A stretch of DNA of 64,000 bases, taken from positions 1 through 64,000 of the forward strand of contig NZ_FPBA01000020.1 of the NCBI RefSeq assembly GCF_900116515.1. Direction: 5' to 3'. The notes under the pieces were generated by a model. That model saw only the letters and a list, made by a program, of their open reading frames with translations. It was not told the DNA's origin and did no database searches. Each line of letters begins with the position of its first letter. The stretch's first letter is position 1. The translations under genes and the position numbers were made by a program. Positions 41,887 through 52,668 of this stretch are shown here, one piece after another. The stretch is from Geodermatophilus amargosae (GTDB taxonomy: Bacteria > Actinomycetota > Actinomycetes > Mycobacteriales > Geodermatophilaceae).

Positions 41887-44355
41887 GTGCTGTCCACCAC
41901 CCTGGCCGACCTGCGCGCGCACCTGCCGCGGCTGGTCGCCGCCACGCTGGCCGTCGTCATCGCGGTCGCCTTCGTCGTCGCGACGCTGGTGCTCAACGAG
42001 ACCTCCCGCGCGACGCTGCTGCGCGCCGCCGGCGCCGAGTACGTCGGCACCGACGTCGTCGTCACCACCACCGACGGCTCCTCGCTGGCCGGCGCGGCCG
42101 ACGCCGTCGCGGCCGTCCCCGGCGTGCGGGCCGTCGACCCCACCGCCTCCGCCGACGTCCAGGCCCGCTTCCCCGGCCGGTCCGAGGCCTACCTGCGGGT
42201 GCAGAGCGTCGCCGCCGACCCGGAGCTGCGCTGGCAGACCGTCACCGCCGGCGCCCTCCCCGACCGGCCCGGCGAGATCGCGGTCGCCACGACGACCGAG
42301 GCCGCCGTGGGCGACGTCGTGGCCGTCACCGTCCACGACCCCGCCACCGGCGAGGTCACCTCCACCACCGACGCCACCGTGACCGGCCTGGTCGACCTCG
42401 GCGGCGACCCCAGCGCCGGCCTGTTCGCGCGCGGCTTCGCCGTGCCGGACCAGGTGACCTCCTGGGGCGCGTCCGAGCCCACCGAGCTCCGGGTCGCCGG
42501 CTGGCCGCGCACCGAGCCGGAACTCCTGGCGGCGGCCGTGGCCCCGGCGCTGGGCTTCGCGGCGGTCGAGGTGCGCACCGGCGAGCAGGCCGCCGAGGAC
42601 GCCGTCGCCGGCGTCACCGGCAACCGCCTCGCCCTGGCCGCGGTCCTGCTGGTGTTCGCCACCGTCGCGGTCCTGGTGGCCGGGCTGGTCATCGCCAACA
42701 CGCTGGCCGTGCTCGTCGCCCAGCGCACCCGCGACCTGGCGCTGCTGCGCTGCGTGGGCGCCACCTCCCGGCAGGTGCGGCGCAGCGTGCTCGTCGAGGC
42801 CGCGGCCACCGGGCTGGCCGCCTCGGCGCTGGGCGTGGGCGCCGGCGTCGGGCTGGCCGCGCTCGTCTCGGCGCTGGTCGGCACCGACTCGCCGCTGCCG
42901 CTCGAGGGGGTCAGCGTGCCGCTGTACGCCGTCGGCGCGGGACTGGCCGTCGGCACGCTGACCACGCTGCTCGCGGCCCTCGGCCCGGCCCGCGCGGCCA
43001 CCCGGGTGGCGCCGCTGGCCGCGCTGCGGCCCGTGGACGCCGCCCCGTTGCGCAGCCGCAGCGGCCTGCTGCGGTTCGCCGCCGGGCTGCTGCTCGTGCT
43101 CGGCGGCGCCGCGCTGATGGCGCTCGGCGTCCTGACGGCGGACGTCCACCCGTCGCTGGCCGGCGGCGCGGCGAGCTTCCTCGGCGTGGTGCTGCTCGCC
43201 CAGCGGGCGGTGCCGCCGGTGGTGGCCGCGGCCGGGCGGGCGCTGGGCCGCGTCGGCGGGGTGCCCGGCCGGATGGCGGCCGGCAACGCCTCGCGCAACC
43301 CGCGCCGGACCGCGGCGACGGCGACCGCGCTGCTCATCGGCGTCACGCTGACCACCGCGATGGTGGTGGGCGCCGCCTCCACCCGGGCCACCGCCCAGGC
43401 GGGCCTGGACGCCGCCTACCCCGCCGACGTCGAGATCGGCGCGTACGGCGAGCTGCCGGCGTCGCTGCTGCCGCGGCTGGAGGACGTCGACGGCGTGGCC
43501 GGCGGGACGGCGCTGCTGGGCGTGGACGTGACCGGGCCCGACGGGCAGCCGCTGTGGGTGCAGGGCGTGGACGCCGCCGCGGCGACGCCGGTGCTGCGCA
43601 GCACCGCCGACCTGCCCCTCCCCGCGTTCGGCGAGGCGCTGCTGCCGCAGTGGGCCGCCGACGGCTACGGCCTGCGCACCGGCGACACGCTGGACCTGCG
43701 GATGGGTGAGCGCAGCCGGGCGCTGACCGTCGTGGTCGAGGACACCGACTTCGGGACACCACTGCTGAGCGCGGCCGACCTGCGGAGCCTGGCGCCCGAC
43801 GCGACGCCGGCGACGCTGTGGCTGCGACTCGACGACGGCACCGGCCAGCGCGACGCCATCGACGAGGTCACCGAGCTCACCGGCGCGGCGGCTCCCGATG
43901 CCTACGTCACCGGCCTGGCCGGCGAGCGCGCCGCCATCGACTCCGTCCTCGACGCACTGCTGCTCGTGGTCACCGGCCTGCTCGGCGTCGCGGTGCTCAT
44001 CGCGCTGATCGGCGTGGGCAACACGCTGGCGCTGTCGGTGGTCGAGCGGCGCCAGGAGAACGGCCTGCTGCGAGCGATGGGCCTCACGCGGGGACAGCTG
44101 CGCGGGCTGCTGGCGTGGGAGGCGGTGCTCGTCGCCGGCGTCGCCGCGGTGCTCGGCGTGCTGCTCGGCGGCGCGTACGGCCTGATCGGGACCGCGTCGG
44201 TGCTCGGTGGCCAGGACGCGGTGCTGCTCGATGTCCCGTGGCTGCAGGTCGGCGGCATCGTCGTGGTGGCGACCGTCGCCGGGCTGCTGGCCAGCGTGCT
44301 GCCGGCCCGCCGGGCCGCCCGCACGGCCCCGGTCGCCGCGATCGCGGCGGGCTGA
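41887..44355 (+). CDS. FtsX-like ABC permease (two-domain)
   Basis: 822 residues from a GTG 3 bp after the ATPase stop. An N-terminal helix (LVAATLAVVIAVAFVVATLV), a large exported domain, a first FtsX core with three helices (residues about 245-370), and further helices near 400-450. Then come a second exported domain and a second FtsX core (LLLVVTGLLGVAVLIALIGV to the end, with ERRQENGLLRAMGLTRGQLR). The duplicated plan is typical of actinobacterial export permeases for lipids, peptides or drugs. A strong terminator follows. Confidence 0.93.
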   Translation: MLSTTLADLRAHLPRLVAATLAVVIAVAFVVATLVLNETSRATLLRAAGAEYVGTDVVVTTTDGSSLAGAADAVAAVPGVRAVDPTASADVQARFPGRSEAYLRVQSVAADPELRWQTVTAGALPDRPGEIAVATTTEAAVGDVVAVTVHDPATGEVTSTTDATVTGLVDLGGDPSAGLFARGFAVPDQVTSWGASEPTELRVAGWPRTEPELLAAAVAPALGFAAVEVRTGEQAAEDAVAGVTGNRLALAAVLLVFATVAVLVAGLVIANTLAVLVAQRTRDLALLRCVGATSRQVRRSVLVEAAATGLAASALGVGAGVGLAALVSALVGTDSPLPLEGVSVPLYAVGAGLAVGTLTTLLAALGPARAATRVAPLAALRPVDAAPLRSRSGLLRFAAGLLLVLGGAALMALGVLTADVHPSLAGGAASFLGVVLLAQRAVPPVVAAAGRALGRVGGVPGRMAAGNASRNPRRTAATATALLIGVTLTTAMVVGAASTRATAQAGLDAAYPADVEIGAYGELPASLLPRLEDVDGVAGGTALLGVDVTGPDGQPLWVQGVDAAAATPVLRSTADLPLPAFGEALLPQWAADGYGLRTGDTLDLRMGERSRALTVVVEDTDFGTPLLSAADLRSLAPDATPATLWLRLDDGTGQRDAIDEVTELTGAAAPDAYVTGLAGERAAIDSVLDALLLVVTGLLGVAVLIALIGVGNTLALSVVERRQENGLLRAMGLTRGQLRGLLAWEAVLVAGVAAVLGVLLGGAYGLIGTASVLGGQDAVLLDVPWLQVGGIVVVATVAGLLASVLPARRAARTAPVAAIAAG

Positions 44356-44360
44356 GCCCG

Positions 44361-44397
44361 CCCCGCCGTGCACCCCGGAACGGGGTGCACGGCGGGG
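44361..44397. terminator. strong hairpin between convergent genes
   Basis: A 17-bp perfect stem CCCCGCCGTGCACCCCG / CGGGGTGCACGGCGGGG with loop GAA, between the permease and hydratase ends. Confidence 0.9.
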
Positions 44398-44399
44398 AC

Positions 44400-45284
44400 T
44401 CAGGGCAGGACGTCGTCCGGGGGCCGCGGCCAGCGCGGCACCCCGGCCACCGCGCCCTCGCCGAGCGGCGCGCCGAACTCCGCGGGCCGCTTGGCGAGGA
44501 AGGCGGCCACGCCCTCGGCGGCGTCGGGCCCGCTCCCGAGCTCGGCCAGCGCCCGGGACTCGACCCGGTGGGCGTCCCAGGGCGAGGGCGCGCCGAGCAT
44601 CGACCAGAGCATCTGCCGGGCCGCGGCGACCGCGATCCCCGAGGTGTTGTCGGCGATCTCGTGGGCCAGCTCCAGGGCGGTGGACAGCAGGTCGGCGTCG
44701 GGGACGACCCGGCTGACCAGCCGCCCGCGCAGCGCCTCGGCGGCGTCGAAGACCCGGCCGGTCGCCACCCACTCCATCGCCTGGCTGATGCCGACCACCC
44801 GGGGCAGGAACCACGACGACGCCGCCTCCGGCGTGATGCCGCGGCGGGCGAAGACGAACCCGAAGCGCGCCGACTCCGCCGCGATCCGCACGTCCATCGG
44901 CAGGACCATCGTCGCGCCGATCCCCACCGCCGGGCCGTTGACCGCGGCGATCACCGGCTTGCGCAGCACGGCGAAGGGCAGCGAGGCGACGCCGCCCCAG
45001 TCCCGCGCGACGCCGTCGACGGTCCCCTGCACCGGCGGCCCCTCCGCCCGGCCGCGGTCGGCGAACGTCCCCGACCCCGCGCCGAGGTCGGCGCCGGCGC
45101 AGAACGCCCGCCCGGCCCCGGTGACGACGACGACCCGCACCGCCTCGTCGGCGTCGGCGGCCGCGGCGGCCTGCCCCAGCTCGCCGGCCATGACCGGCGT
45201 GAAGGCGTTGAGCCGGTCGGGCCGGTCCAGGGTGATCGTGGCGACGCGGTCGGCGACCTCGTACCGCAGCTGGGTGGGGTTCAC
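44400..45284 (-). CDS. enoyl-CoA hydratase/isomerase family protein
   Basis: 294 residues from a GTG overlapping the acyl-CoA dehydrogenase stop (GTGA). Crotonase fold: ATITLDRPDRLNAFTPVMAG, the oxyanion-hole AFCAGADLG, and KPVIAAVNGPAVGIGATMVL. The later catalytic Glu is in ITPEAASSWFLPRVVG (one of the two Glu positions, so isomerase or hydratase is open). Acts on an enoyl-CoA made by the dehydrogenase pair upstream in the same operon. Confidence 0.9.
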   Translation of the reverse strand: MNPTQLRYEVADRVATITLDRPDRLNAFTPVMAGELGQAAAAADADEAVRVVVVTGAGRAFCAGADLGAGSGTFADRGRAEGPPVQGTVDGVARDWGGVASLPFAVLRKPVIAAVNGPAVGIGATMVLPMDVRIAAESARFGFVFARRGITPEAASSWFLPRVVGISQAMEWVATGRVFDAAEALRGRLVSRVVPDADLLSTALELAHEIADNTSGIAVAAARQMLWSMLGAPSPWDAHRVESRALAELGSGPDAAEGVAAFLAKRPAEFGAPLGEGAVAGVPRWPRPPDDVLP

Positions 45285-46273
45285 CCCAGGGCGCCGGCGA
45301 CGGCGAGCCGGGCGACGGCGTCGAGGTGCTCGGCGGCGTCCCCGAGCAGCAGCCGGTCGACCTTGGCCCGGCGCCAGTACAGGTGCGCGTCGTGCTCCCA
45401 GGTGAACCCGATCCCGCCGTGCACCTGCACGACCGTCTCGGTGGCCCGCTCGGCGACCTCGGCGCCGTAGGCCTTGGCGGCCGCGGCGGCCAGCGGCAGC
45501 TCCGCGGGCGAGTCGTCGGCCGCCCACGCCGCCCACCACACCAGAGAGCGCAGCTGGTCCACGCCCACCCACGCGTCGACGAGCATGTGCTTGACCGCCT
45601 GGTAGGAGCCGATGACCCGCCCGAACGCCTGCCGCTGCTGGGCGTAGTCGACACCCATCAGCACCGCGCGGTCGGCCGCGCCGAGGTCCTCCGCGGCCAT
45701 GACCACCGCGCCCACCTGGCGGGCCCGCGCCCACAGCTCGCCGGCGTCCTCGGTCAGCACCCGGCGCGAGGTCATCCGCACCGAGGCCAGCCCGCGCGTG
45801 GCGTCCATCGGCCGGCCCGGGGTCACCTCGCCCTCGCCGACGACGAGCGCGCCGCCGTCGAGGCCGAGGAAGAGGGTGGCGTCGGCCGCGTCCAGCGAGG
45901 GCGCCGAGCCGGTGACCGGCCCGTCGAGCACGGCGATCGCGGCCGACCCGTCGGCGAGCTGCGCGGCGAGGTCCGGCGCGCCCTCGAGCAGCACCGCCGC
46001 CCGCGCCGCGGTGACCAGCGAGGGGCCGGCCAGCACCGCGCCGGCCTGCTCCGCGACGACGGCGAGGTCGAGCACGCTGCCGCCCGCGCCACCGGCGGAC
46101 TCGGGCACCGTGATGCCGAGGAAGCCGATGTCGGCCAGCGCCTTGCGGCCGGGCGCGGGGACGCCGTCACCCTCGAGGGCGGCCCGCGCGGCCGACAGCG
46201 GGACCGACCCGGTGAAGAACTCGCGGGCGCCGGCGGCGGCGTCGCGCTGGTCGTCGGAGAGGTCGAAGTTCAC
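45281..46273 (-). CDS. acyl-CoA dehydrogenase, short subunit
   Basis: 330 residues from a GTG overlapping the previous stop. An acyl-CoA dehydrogenase fold at the short end: MNFDLSDDQRDAAAGAREFF, MGVDYAQQRQAFGRVIGSYQ, and the end GGIGFTWEHDAHLYWRRAKV. The middle beta domain is reduced and the usual FAD-contact WITN-like motif is missing. With the full-length partner next door this fits the two-gene heterotetramers of actinobacteria (as in steroid side-chain FadE pairs), in which only one kind of subunit carries the base. Confidence 0.9.
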   Translation of the reverse strand: MNFDLSDDQRDAAAGAREFFTGSVPLSAARAALEGDGVPAPGRKALADIGFLGITVPESAGGAGGSVLDLAVVAEQAGAVLAGPSLVTAARAAVLLEGAPDLAAQLADGSAAIAVLDGPVTGSAPSLDAADATLFLGLDGGALVVGEGEVTPGRPMDATRGLASVRMTSRRVLTEDAGELWARARQVGAVVMAAEDLGAADRAVLMGVDYAQQRQAFGRVIGSYQAVKHMLVDAWVGVDQLRSLVWWAAWAADDSPAELPLAAAAAKAYGAEVAERATETVVQVHGGIGFTWEHDAHLYWRRAKVDRLLLGDAAEHLDAVARLAVAGALG

Positions 46274-47490
46274 CGTCGTCCTCCGGAGGAGAAGGGAGCG
46301 CTCTTGTCGGTCCGGGGCTCCGGCGGCAGGCCCAGCACCCGCTCGCCGAGGATGTTGCGCAGCACCTGGTCGGTGCCGCCGGCGATGGCGATGCCGGGCA
46401 CGTAGGCCTGGGCGCGCTGCCAGCTGTCGTCGCCGTCGGCGGTGGCGCCGAGCACCGCCTCGTCGCCGAGCAGCCGCACCCCGGCGTCGGCGACGAGCCG
46501 GGCCGCGGCGGTGCCGCCGAGCTTGCCGGCGCTGGCCTCGGGGCCGGGCAGCCCGCCCTGCGACAGCGTGGTGAACCGCCGGTAGCCGGTGTACCGGGCG
46601 GCCAGCGAGGCGACCAGCGCCCGGCCGACCGCCTGCCGGGCCAGCACCTGCTGCTCCGGGGCGAGGGCGGGCAGCCGGTCGCGGGCGTGCGCGGTCAGCG
46701 ACTCCGGCGACGGGCCGATGTCGCTGCCGGCGCCGCCGATGGCCACCCGCTCGTTCATCAGCGTGGTCAGCGCGACCCGCCAGCCCTCACCGGGCTCGCC
46801 GAGGCGCTCGGAGTCGGGGATGCGCACGTCGTCGAAGAAGACCTCGTTGAAGTCGGCCCCGCCGCTCATCTGGCGCAACGGCCGCACGGTCACGCCGGGG
46901 GCGTGCATGTCGACGACGAACATCGTCAGCCCGGCGTGCTTGGGCCGCTCCGGATCGGTGCGGGTGAGCAGGATGCCGTAGTCGGCGACGTGCGCCAGCG
47001 TCGTCCAGACCTTCTGGCCGTTGACCACCCAGTCCTCGCCGTCGCGGACGGCGGACGTGCGCAGCGCGGCGAGGTCGGACCCCGAGCCGGGCTCGCTGAA
47101 CAGCTGGCACCAGACGTCGTCGGCGCGCAGCAGCCGGGCGAGGTAGCGCGAGCGCTGGTCGTCGCTGCCGTGGGCGATGACGGTGGGCCCGCACATGCCG
47201 ATGCCGATGTGGTTGATCAGGGTGGGCACCCGGGCACGGCCGAGCTCCTGACCGACGATCGCCTGCTGCACCAGCGTGCCGCCCTGGCCGCCGTACTCGC
47301 GCGGCCACGGGACGCCGACCAGCCCGGCCTCGGCCAGCACCCGCTGGGTGTCCCGGAGCTCGGCCTCGCGCGAGCGGGCGTCGACCGGCTCCCCCGGGGC
47401 GACGTGCAGCAGCTCGCTCGCGTGCTCCTGCAGCACGCTGCGGACGTGCGCCCGGAAGGACGCCTCCTCCGGGGTGTCGTCGAAGTCCAC
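46270..47490 (-). CDS. acyl-CoA dehydrogenase, long subunit
   Basis: 406 residues from a GTG. Complete fold: GVPWPREYGGQGGTLVQQAI, CQLFSEPGSGSDLAALRTSA, WVVNGQKVWTTLAHVADYGI (FAD and substrate contacts), and a C-terminus with GIAIAGGTDQVLRNILGERV. The stop overlaps the next start (GTGA), so both subunits are produced together. The gene heads the three-gene operon and is divergent from a TetR regulator, with one dyad of the type repeated before the acyl-CoA ligase. Confidence 0.92.
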   Translation of the reverse strand: MDFDDTPEEASFRAHVRSVLQEHASELLHVAPGEPVDARSREAELRDTQRVLAEAGLVGVPWPREYGGQGGTLVQQAIVGQELGRARVPTLINHIGIGMCGPTVIAHGSDDQRSRYLARLLRADDVWCQLFSEPGSGSDLAALRTSAVRDGEDWVVNGQKVWTTLAHVADYGILLTRTDPERPKHAGLTMFVVDMHAPGVTVRPLRQMSGGADFNEVFFDDVRIPDSERLGEPGEGWRVALTTLMNERVAIGGAGSDIGPSPESLTAHARDRLPALAPEQQVLARQAVGRALVASLAARYTGYRRFTTLSQGGLPGPEASAGKLGGTAAARLVADAGVRLLGDEAVLGATADGDDSWQRAQAYVPGIAIAGGTDQVLRNILGERVLGLPPEPRTDKSAPFSSGGRR

Positions 47491-47549
47491 GCGGGGCCCC
47501 CTCGTCGTCGGGCGGTACGCGCCGCAGCGTGACAGCGGTCCCCCTCGAC

Positions 47550-47562
47550 GGTCAACGGTGAC
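47550..47562. promoter_or_regulatory. candidate TetR operator 1
   Basis: GGTCAACGGTGAC, between the divergent dehydrogenase and TetR genes. On the other strand it reads GTCACCGTTGACC, one base different from the block at 49015-49027 before the first acyl-CoA ligase. Confidence 0.6.
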
Positions 47563-47598
47563 TGTTCAGCGCCGCCGCGAGGGCCTAGCCTGCCGCAG

Positions 47599-48243
47599 GT
47601 GAGCGCCGACGCCGTGTCGTACGACGGTCCGCGCAGCCGGTCGACCCGCACCGCCGACAGCCGGGCGCTCATCCTCGACGCCGCCGTCGCCTGCCTCGTC
47701 GAGTCCGGGTACGCCGGCGCCTCGACCCTCGCCGTCCAGGCCCGCGCCGGGGTGTCGCGCGGCCGGCTGCTGCACCACTTCCCCTCCCGCGCCGAGCTGC
47801 TGGTGGCCGCCGCCGGGCACCTGTCGAGCACGTCGCTGGCGGAGGTGCAGGAGCGCGCCGCGGCGGTGATGGCCGACGAGCCGGCCGGACCCGAGCGGAT
47901 CGACCGGGCCATCGACCTGATGTGGGCGACGTTCCAGGAGCCGCCGTTCTGGGCGGCGATGGAGCTGTGGACGGCGGCGCGCACCGATCCGCAGCTGCGG
48001 GCGGCGCTGCGGGTCGAGGAGCGCCGGCTGCGCGCGGCGATCCGCCGGGTGGCCGACGGGATCTGGGGCCCGGAGATCGCCTCCGCACCGCACTACGCCG
48101 AGGTGTGCGAGCTGCTGTTCACCAGCATGCGCGGGGTGGCCTGCGTGTACGCCTTCGCCGACCGGCCGGCCGCCACCGATCCGCACCTGGCGCTGTGGAA
48201 GGGGCTCGCCGCGCGGATGCTGTCCACGCGCCCGGAGGACTGA
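47599..48243 (+). CDS. TetR-family regulator
   Basis: 214 residues from a GTG at 47599. HTH: RALILDAAVACLVESGYAGA with VQARAGVSRGRLLHHFPSRA. The C-terminal helices (residues about 80-210) form the ligand pocket and dimer face, with aromatic and Arg-rich lining as in acyl-CoA-sensing members. TAGCCT ends 7 nt before the GTG and no ribosome-binding site is seen, so the message is probably leaderless. It is divergent from the acyl-CoA dehydrogenase operon, its likely target. Confidence 0.9.
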   Translation: MSADAVSYDGPRSRSTRTADSRALILDAAVACLVESGYAGASTLAVQARAGVSRGRLLHHFPSRAELLVAAAGHLSSTSLAEVQERAAAVMADEPAGPERIDRAIDLMWATFQEPPFWAAMELWTAARTDPQLRAALRVEERRLRAAIRRVADGIWGPEIASAPHYAEVCELLFTSMRGVACVYAFADRPAATDPHLALWKGLAARMLSTRPED

Positions 48244-48277
48244 CGTCGGCGTCCGCCGCGGGCAACGATGTCCGGGC

Positions 48278-49012
48278 ATGGACGACGTCCGGAGCACCGT
48301 CGCCGGCACCGGCTACGTGCTGGGCAACGACGACCCCGCGCTGTCCCGCGTCGACGCGCTGTCCCGCGTCCACGCGCCGGCCACCGCGGCCTGGCTGCAC
48401 CACGCGGGCCTGGCTCCCGGGACGTCGGTGGCCGACCTGGGCTGCGGCACCGGCGCGGTGGCCCTGGCCGCGGCGCGGCGGGTCGGCCCCGCCGGTCGCG
48501 TCGTCGGCGTCGACACCGCCCCGCAGCCGCTGGCGGTGGCCCGGCGCCGGGCGGCGGCGGCCGGGCACCGCGGCGTCGTCCTCGAGCAGGCCGACGTCAC
48601 CACGTGGGAGCCGCCCGGGCCGGTGGACGCCGTCCTCGGGCGCCTGGTCCTGCTGCACCTCCCCGACCCGGTGGCGCTGGTCGGCGCGGATGGCCCGGCT
48701 GGTGCGCTCGTCCGGCTGGGCGTCCCCGCGGACCTCGGCCTGCGGCTCGATGCGGTCTTCCGGGACGCCGGCCTGCCCGACCCCGTGCTGGTCACCGGCC
48801 AGCCGCTGGAGCGGGGCGGGAGCGCGACCGGGTGGTCGATCGTGGGCGGGGACGTCACCGCGCTCGCGGACGCCTTCGAGCGCACCGGGACCGCGACGGC
48901 TGCGGAGGTCGGTCCGGCCGACTTGGAGCAGCGGCTGCGCGCCCAGGCCGCCGACGCGGGTGCCGTGCTGGTCGACCCGCTGGTGGTCGGGGCGGTGGCC
49001 CGGGTGCCCTGA
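48278..49012 (+). CDS. SAM-dependent methyltransferase, internally shortened
   Basis: 244 residues. Class I fold: VADLGCGTGAVALAAARRVG (SAM loop), VVGVDTAPQPLAVARRRAAA, then AVLGRLVLLHLPDPVALV. After that the usual helix and strand (ARMVRPGG-like) are not in frame; RMARLVRSSG-like residues occur in another frame, so a deletion with frameshift has removed part of the core. ALSRVD/ALSRVH near the start comes from an 18-bp tandem duplication. Likely inactive or altered; the rest is free of stops. Confidence 0.65.
   Translation: MDDVRSTVAGTGYVLGNDDPALSRVDALSRVHAPATAAWLHHAGLAPGTSVADLGCGTGAVALAAARRVGPAGRVVGVDTAPQPLAVARRRAAAAGHRGVVLEQADVTTWEPPGPVDAVLGRLVLLHLPDPVALVGADGPAGALVRLGVPADLGLRLDAVFRDAGLPDPVLVTGQPLERGGSATGWSIVGGDVTALADAFERTGTATAAEVGPADLEQRLRAQAADAGAVLVDPLVVGAVARVP
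48338..48373. repeat. 18-bp tandem duplication
   Basis: GCGCTGTCCCGCGTCGAC followed by GCGCTGTCCCGCGTCCAC. Adds six residues to the methyltransferase N-terminus. Confidence 0.9.
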
Positions 49013-49014
49013 CG

Positions 49015-49027
49015 GTCACGGTTGACC
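49015..49027. promoter_or_regulatory. candidate TetR operator 2
   Basis: GTCACGGTTGACC, 57 bp before the acyl-CoA ligase start. It is 12/13 identical to the reverse complement of the site at 47550-47562, linking the ligase to the same regulator. Confidence 0.55.
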
Positions 49028-49083
49028 GCCGAGTCCCGCCGCCAGCAGCATGACGCAGGTCACACCCGGACCCAGGAGGACCC

Positions 49084-50655
<1,572 letters not shown>

Positions 50656-50659
50656 CGGA

Positions 50660-50713
50660 GGACCCCGTCCTCTCCACGCCTCGCACGCTCGGCGCGAGCC
50701 CCTGGACGGGGCC
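50660..50713 (-). repeat. dispersed palindromic repeat, copy 2 (inverted)
   Basis: 54 bp. Read on the minus strand, it starts GGCCCCGTCC and ends GGACGGGGTCC, like the copies at 37771 and 54108. It begins a few bases after the ligase stop, again a 3'-end position. Confidence 0.82.
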
Positions 50714-50819
50714 GGCGACTGTGCGGTGCGCACACCTGGCGCTGTGCTGACCGCTGCTCGACAGCGGATGTGAGCTGTACCACCCTGGCGGGCGCACCGA
50801 CCCGGACGGAAGGACACGC

Positions 50820-52592
50820 ATGACCGCCACGCACCCAGCGAGCACGGCCGCGCAGGAGCCCGCTCCTCCGCAGGAGCGCGCCGCCGGCTGGCCGCCCGGC
50901 CTGCCGCGGTCGCTGGAGTACCCGCTGGTGCCGGTGGGCTCGATCCTGCGCGCCGCCGTGCGGCGCTGGGGCACGCGTGCGGCGTTCGTCGACCACGACG
51001 TCGAGCTCACCTTCGAGGAGCTGGGCCGGCGGGCCGCCGCGGTCGCCAACTGGCTGGCCGACGCCGGCGTCGGGCGCGGCGACGTCGTCGCGGTGCACCT
51101 GCCGAACTGCCGCCAGTACCCGGCGGTGTACTACGGCGTGATGATGGCCGGCGCCGTCTTCTCCCCCACCAACCCGCTGCTGCTCGCGGCCGACCTCGCC
51201 GCCCAGCTCACCGACGCCGGCGCCACGGTCCTGGTCACCTGGGACCAGGTGCTGCCCTTCGTGCGCACCGCGCTGGAGGCCACGCCGGTGCGGACCGTCG
51301 TCGTCACCGGCGAGGCGCACACCCTCGACTTCGCCGCCCGGCTGGACGGCCTCGAGGACGGCGACGTCGACCTGGCCGACCTGTTGGCCGCCGACCCCAC
51401 CGACCGGCACCTCGACGCCGGGCTCGACCCCGCCGCCGACCTCGCCCACCTGGCCTACACCGGCGGCACGACCGGCGTGAGCAAGGGCGTGGAGCTGCCG
51501 CACCGCAACGTGGTCACCAACGTGCTGCAGTCGGCGTGCTGGACGTCGGGGTCGCTGCCCGAGCTCGACGAGGCCGGCGACGTCACCCTGCGCCAGGTCG
51601 TCGGCGAGGACGAGTACCCGACGCGGCTGGGCCGGGCCGTGCTGATCAACCTGACGCCGTGGTTCCACGCCATGGGCGCGATCGGCTACCTCAACGGCAT
51701 GGTCATGGGCGGCACCACGACCGTCATCCACATGCGCTTCGACCCGGTCAAGTACGTCGAGGACGCCCAGCGGTACCAGGTGACCTCGATCGGCGGCGCC
51801 CCGCCGGTGTTCGTGGCGCTGCTGCAGGTGCCCGGCTTCACCGAGCACGACTGGTCGCACGTCCGCGGCGTCTCCAGCGGTGCCGCGCCGCTGCCGGTGC
51901 CGCTGATCGAGCGGCTGCAGGCCGTGCTGCCCAACGCCGTCATCGGTGAGGGCTACGGGCTGACCGAGGTGACCATGCAGGCCACCGGCAACCCGTCGTT
52001 CCGCTCGGGCACCCGCAAGCCCGGCACCGTCGGCCTGCCGGTGTTCGACACCGAGATCACCGTCCGCCCGCTCGGCGGCGGCGACCCGCTGCCCGCCGGG
52101 GAGCGCGGCGAGGTGTGCATCCGCGGCCCGCAGGTCATGCGCGGCTACGCCCACCGGCCGGAGGCGACGGCGGAGTCCATCGACGCCGACGGCTGGTTCC
52201 ACACCGGCGACGTCGGGGTCCTCGACGAGGACGGCTACCTGTCGATCGTCGACCGCACCAAGGACATGCTGCTCTACAAGGGCTACAACGTGTTCCCGCG
52301 CGAGCTCGAGGAGATCCTCTTCGGCGTCCCCGGGGTGGCCGGCGCCGCCGTCGTCGGCCGGCCCGACGAGACCGCCGGTGAACTGCCCGTGGCCTACGTC
52401 GTCCGCAGGGCCGACGACGCCGGGGCGGCGCTGACCGCCGAGTCGGTGATGGCCGCGGTCAACGACCGCGTCACCCCCTACAAGCGGCTGCGCGACGTGG
52501 TCTTCATCGACGCCATCCCCGTCTCGGCGGCGGGCAAGGTGCTCAAGCGAGAACTGGCCGCCCGGGAGCGGGAGTCCGTCGCGGGCGGGTGA
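50820..52592 (+). CDS. long-chain acyl-CoA synthetase (AMP-forming)
   Basis: 590 residues, ATG 50820 with GGAAGGA upstream. Motifs: AYTGGTTGVSKGVELPHRNV, GEGYGLTEVTMQATGN, GWFHTGDVGVLDEDGYLSIV, AAGKVLKREL. Compared with the neighbour it has a longer N-terminus (a 35-residue Pro/Ala lead) and LNGMVMGGTTTVIHMRFDP at the acyl pocket, so a different, probably longer or aromatic acid. Not part of one operon with the previous gene (165 bp gap). Confidence 0.92.
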   Translation: MTATHPASTAAQEPAPPQERAAGWPPGLPRSLEYPLVPVGSILRAAVRRWGTRAAFVDHDVELTFEELGRRAAAVANWLADAGVGRGDVVAVHLPNCRQYPAVYYGVMMAGAVFSPTNPLLLAADLAAQLTDAGATVLVTWDQVLPFVRTALEATPVRTVVVTGEAHTLDFAARLDGLEDGDVDLADLLAADPTDRHLDAGLDPAADLAHLAYTGGTTGVSKGVELPHRNVVTNVLQSACWTSGSLPELDEAGDVTLRQVVGEDEYPTRLGRAVLINLTPWFHAMGAIGYLNGMVMGGTTTVIHMRFDPVKYVEDAQRYQVTSIGGAPPVFVALLQVPGFTEHDWSHVRGVSSGAAPLPVPLIERLQAVLPNAVIGEGYGLTEVTMQATGNPSFRSGTRKPGTVGLPVFDTEITVRPLGGGDPLPAGERGEVCIRGPQVMRGYAHRPEATAESIDADGWFHTGDVGVLDEDGYLSIVDRTKDMLLYKGYNVFPRELEEILFGVPGVAGAAVVGRPDETAGELPVAYVVRRADDAGAALTAESVMAAVNDRVTPYKRLRDVVFIDAIPVSAAGKVLKRELAARERESVAGG

Positions 52593-52668
52593 GTCCCGTG
52601 TGACGCGAGCGGGTGGCGTCGGCGTCCGTTGCGGCGACCGGCGTCACCCGCTCGCTATCGTCCGCGCT

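Noticed and set aside
38647-45654. A very long open frame on the minus strand (over 2300 codons)
   Set aside because: It lies antisense to a row of clear genes (MarR, kinase/regulator, ABC exporter) and has low-complexity Arg/Gly/Ala content. It is a high-GC shadow.
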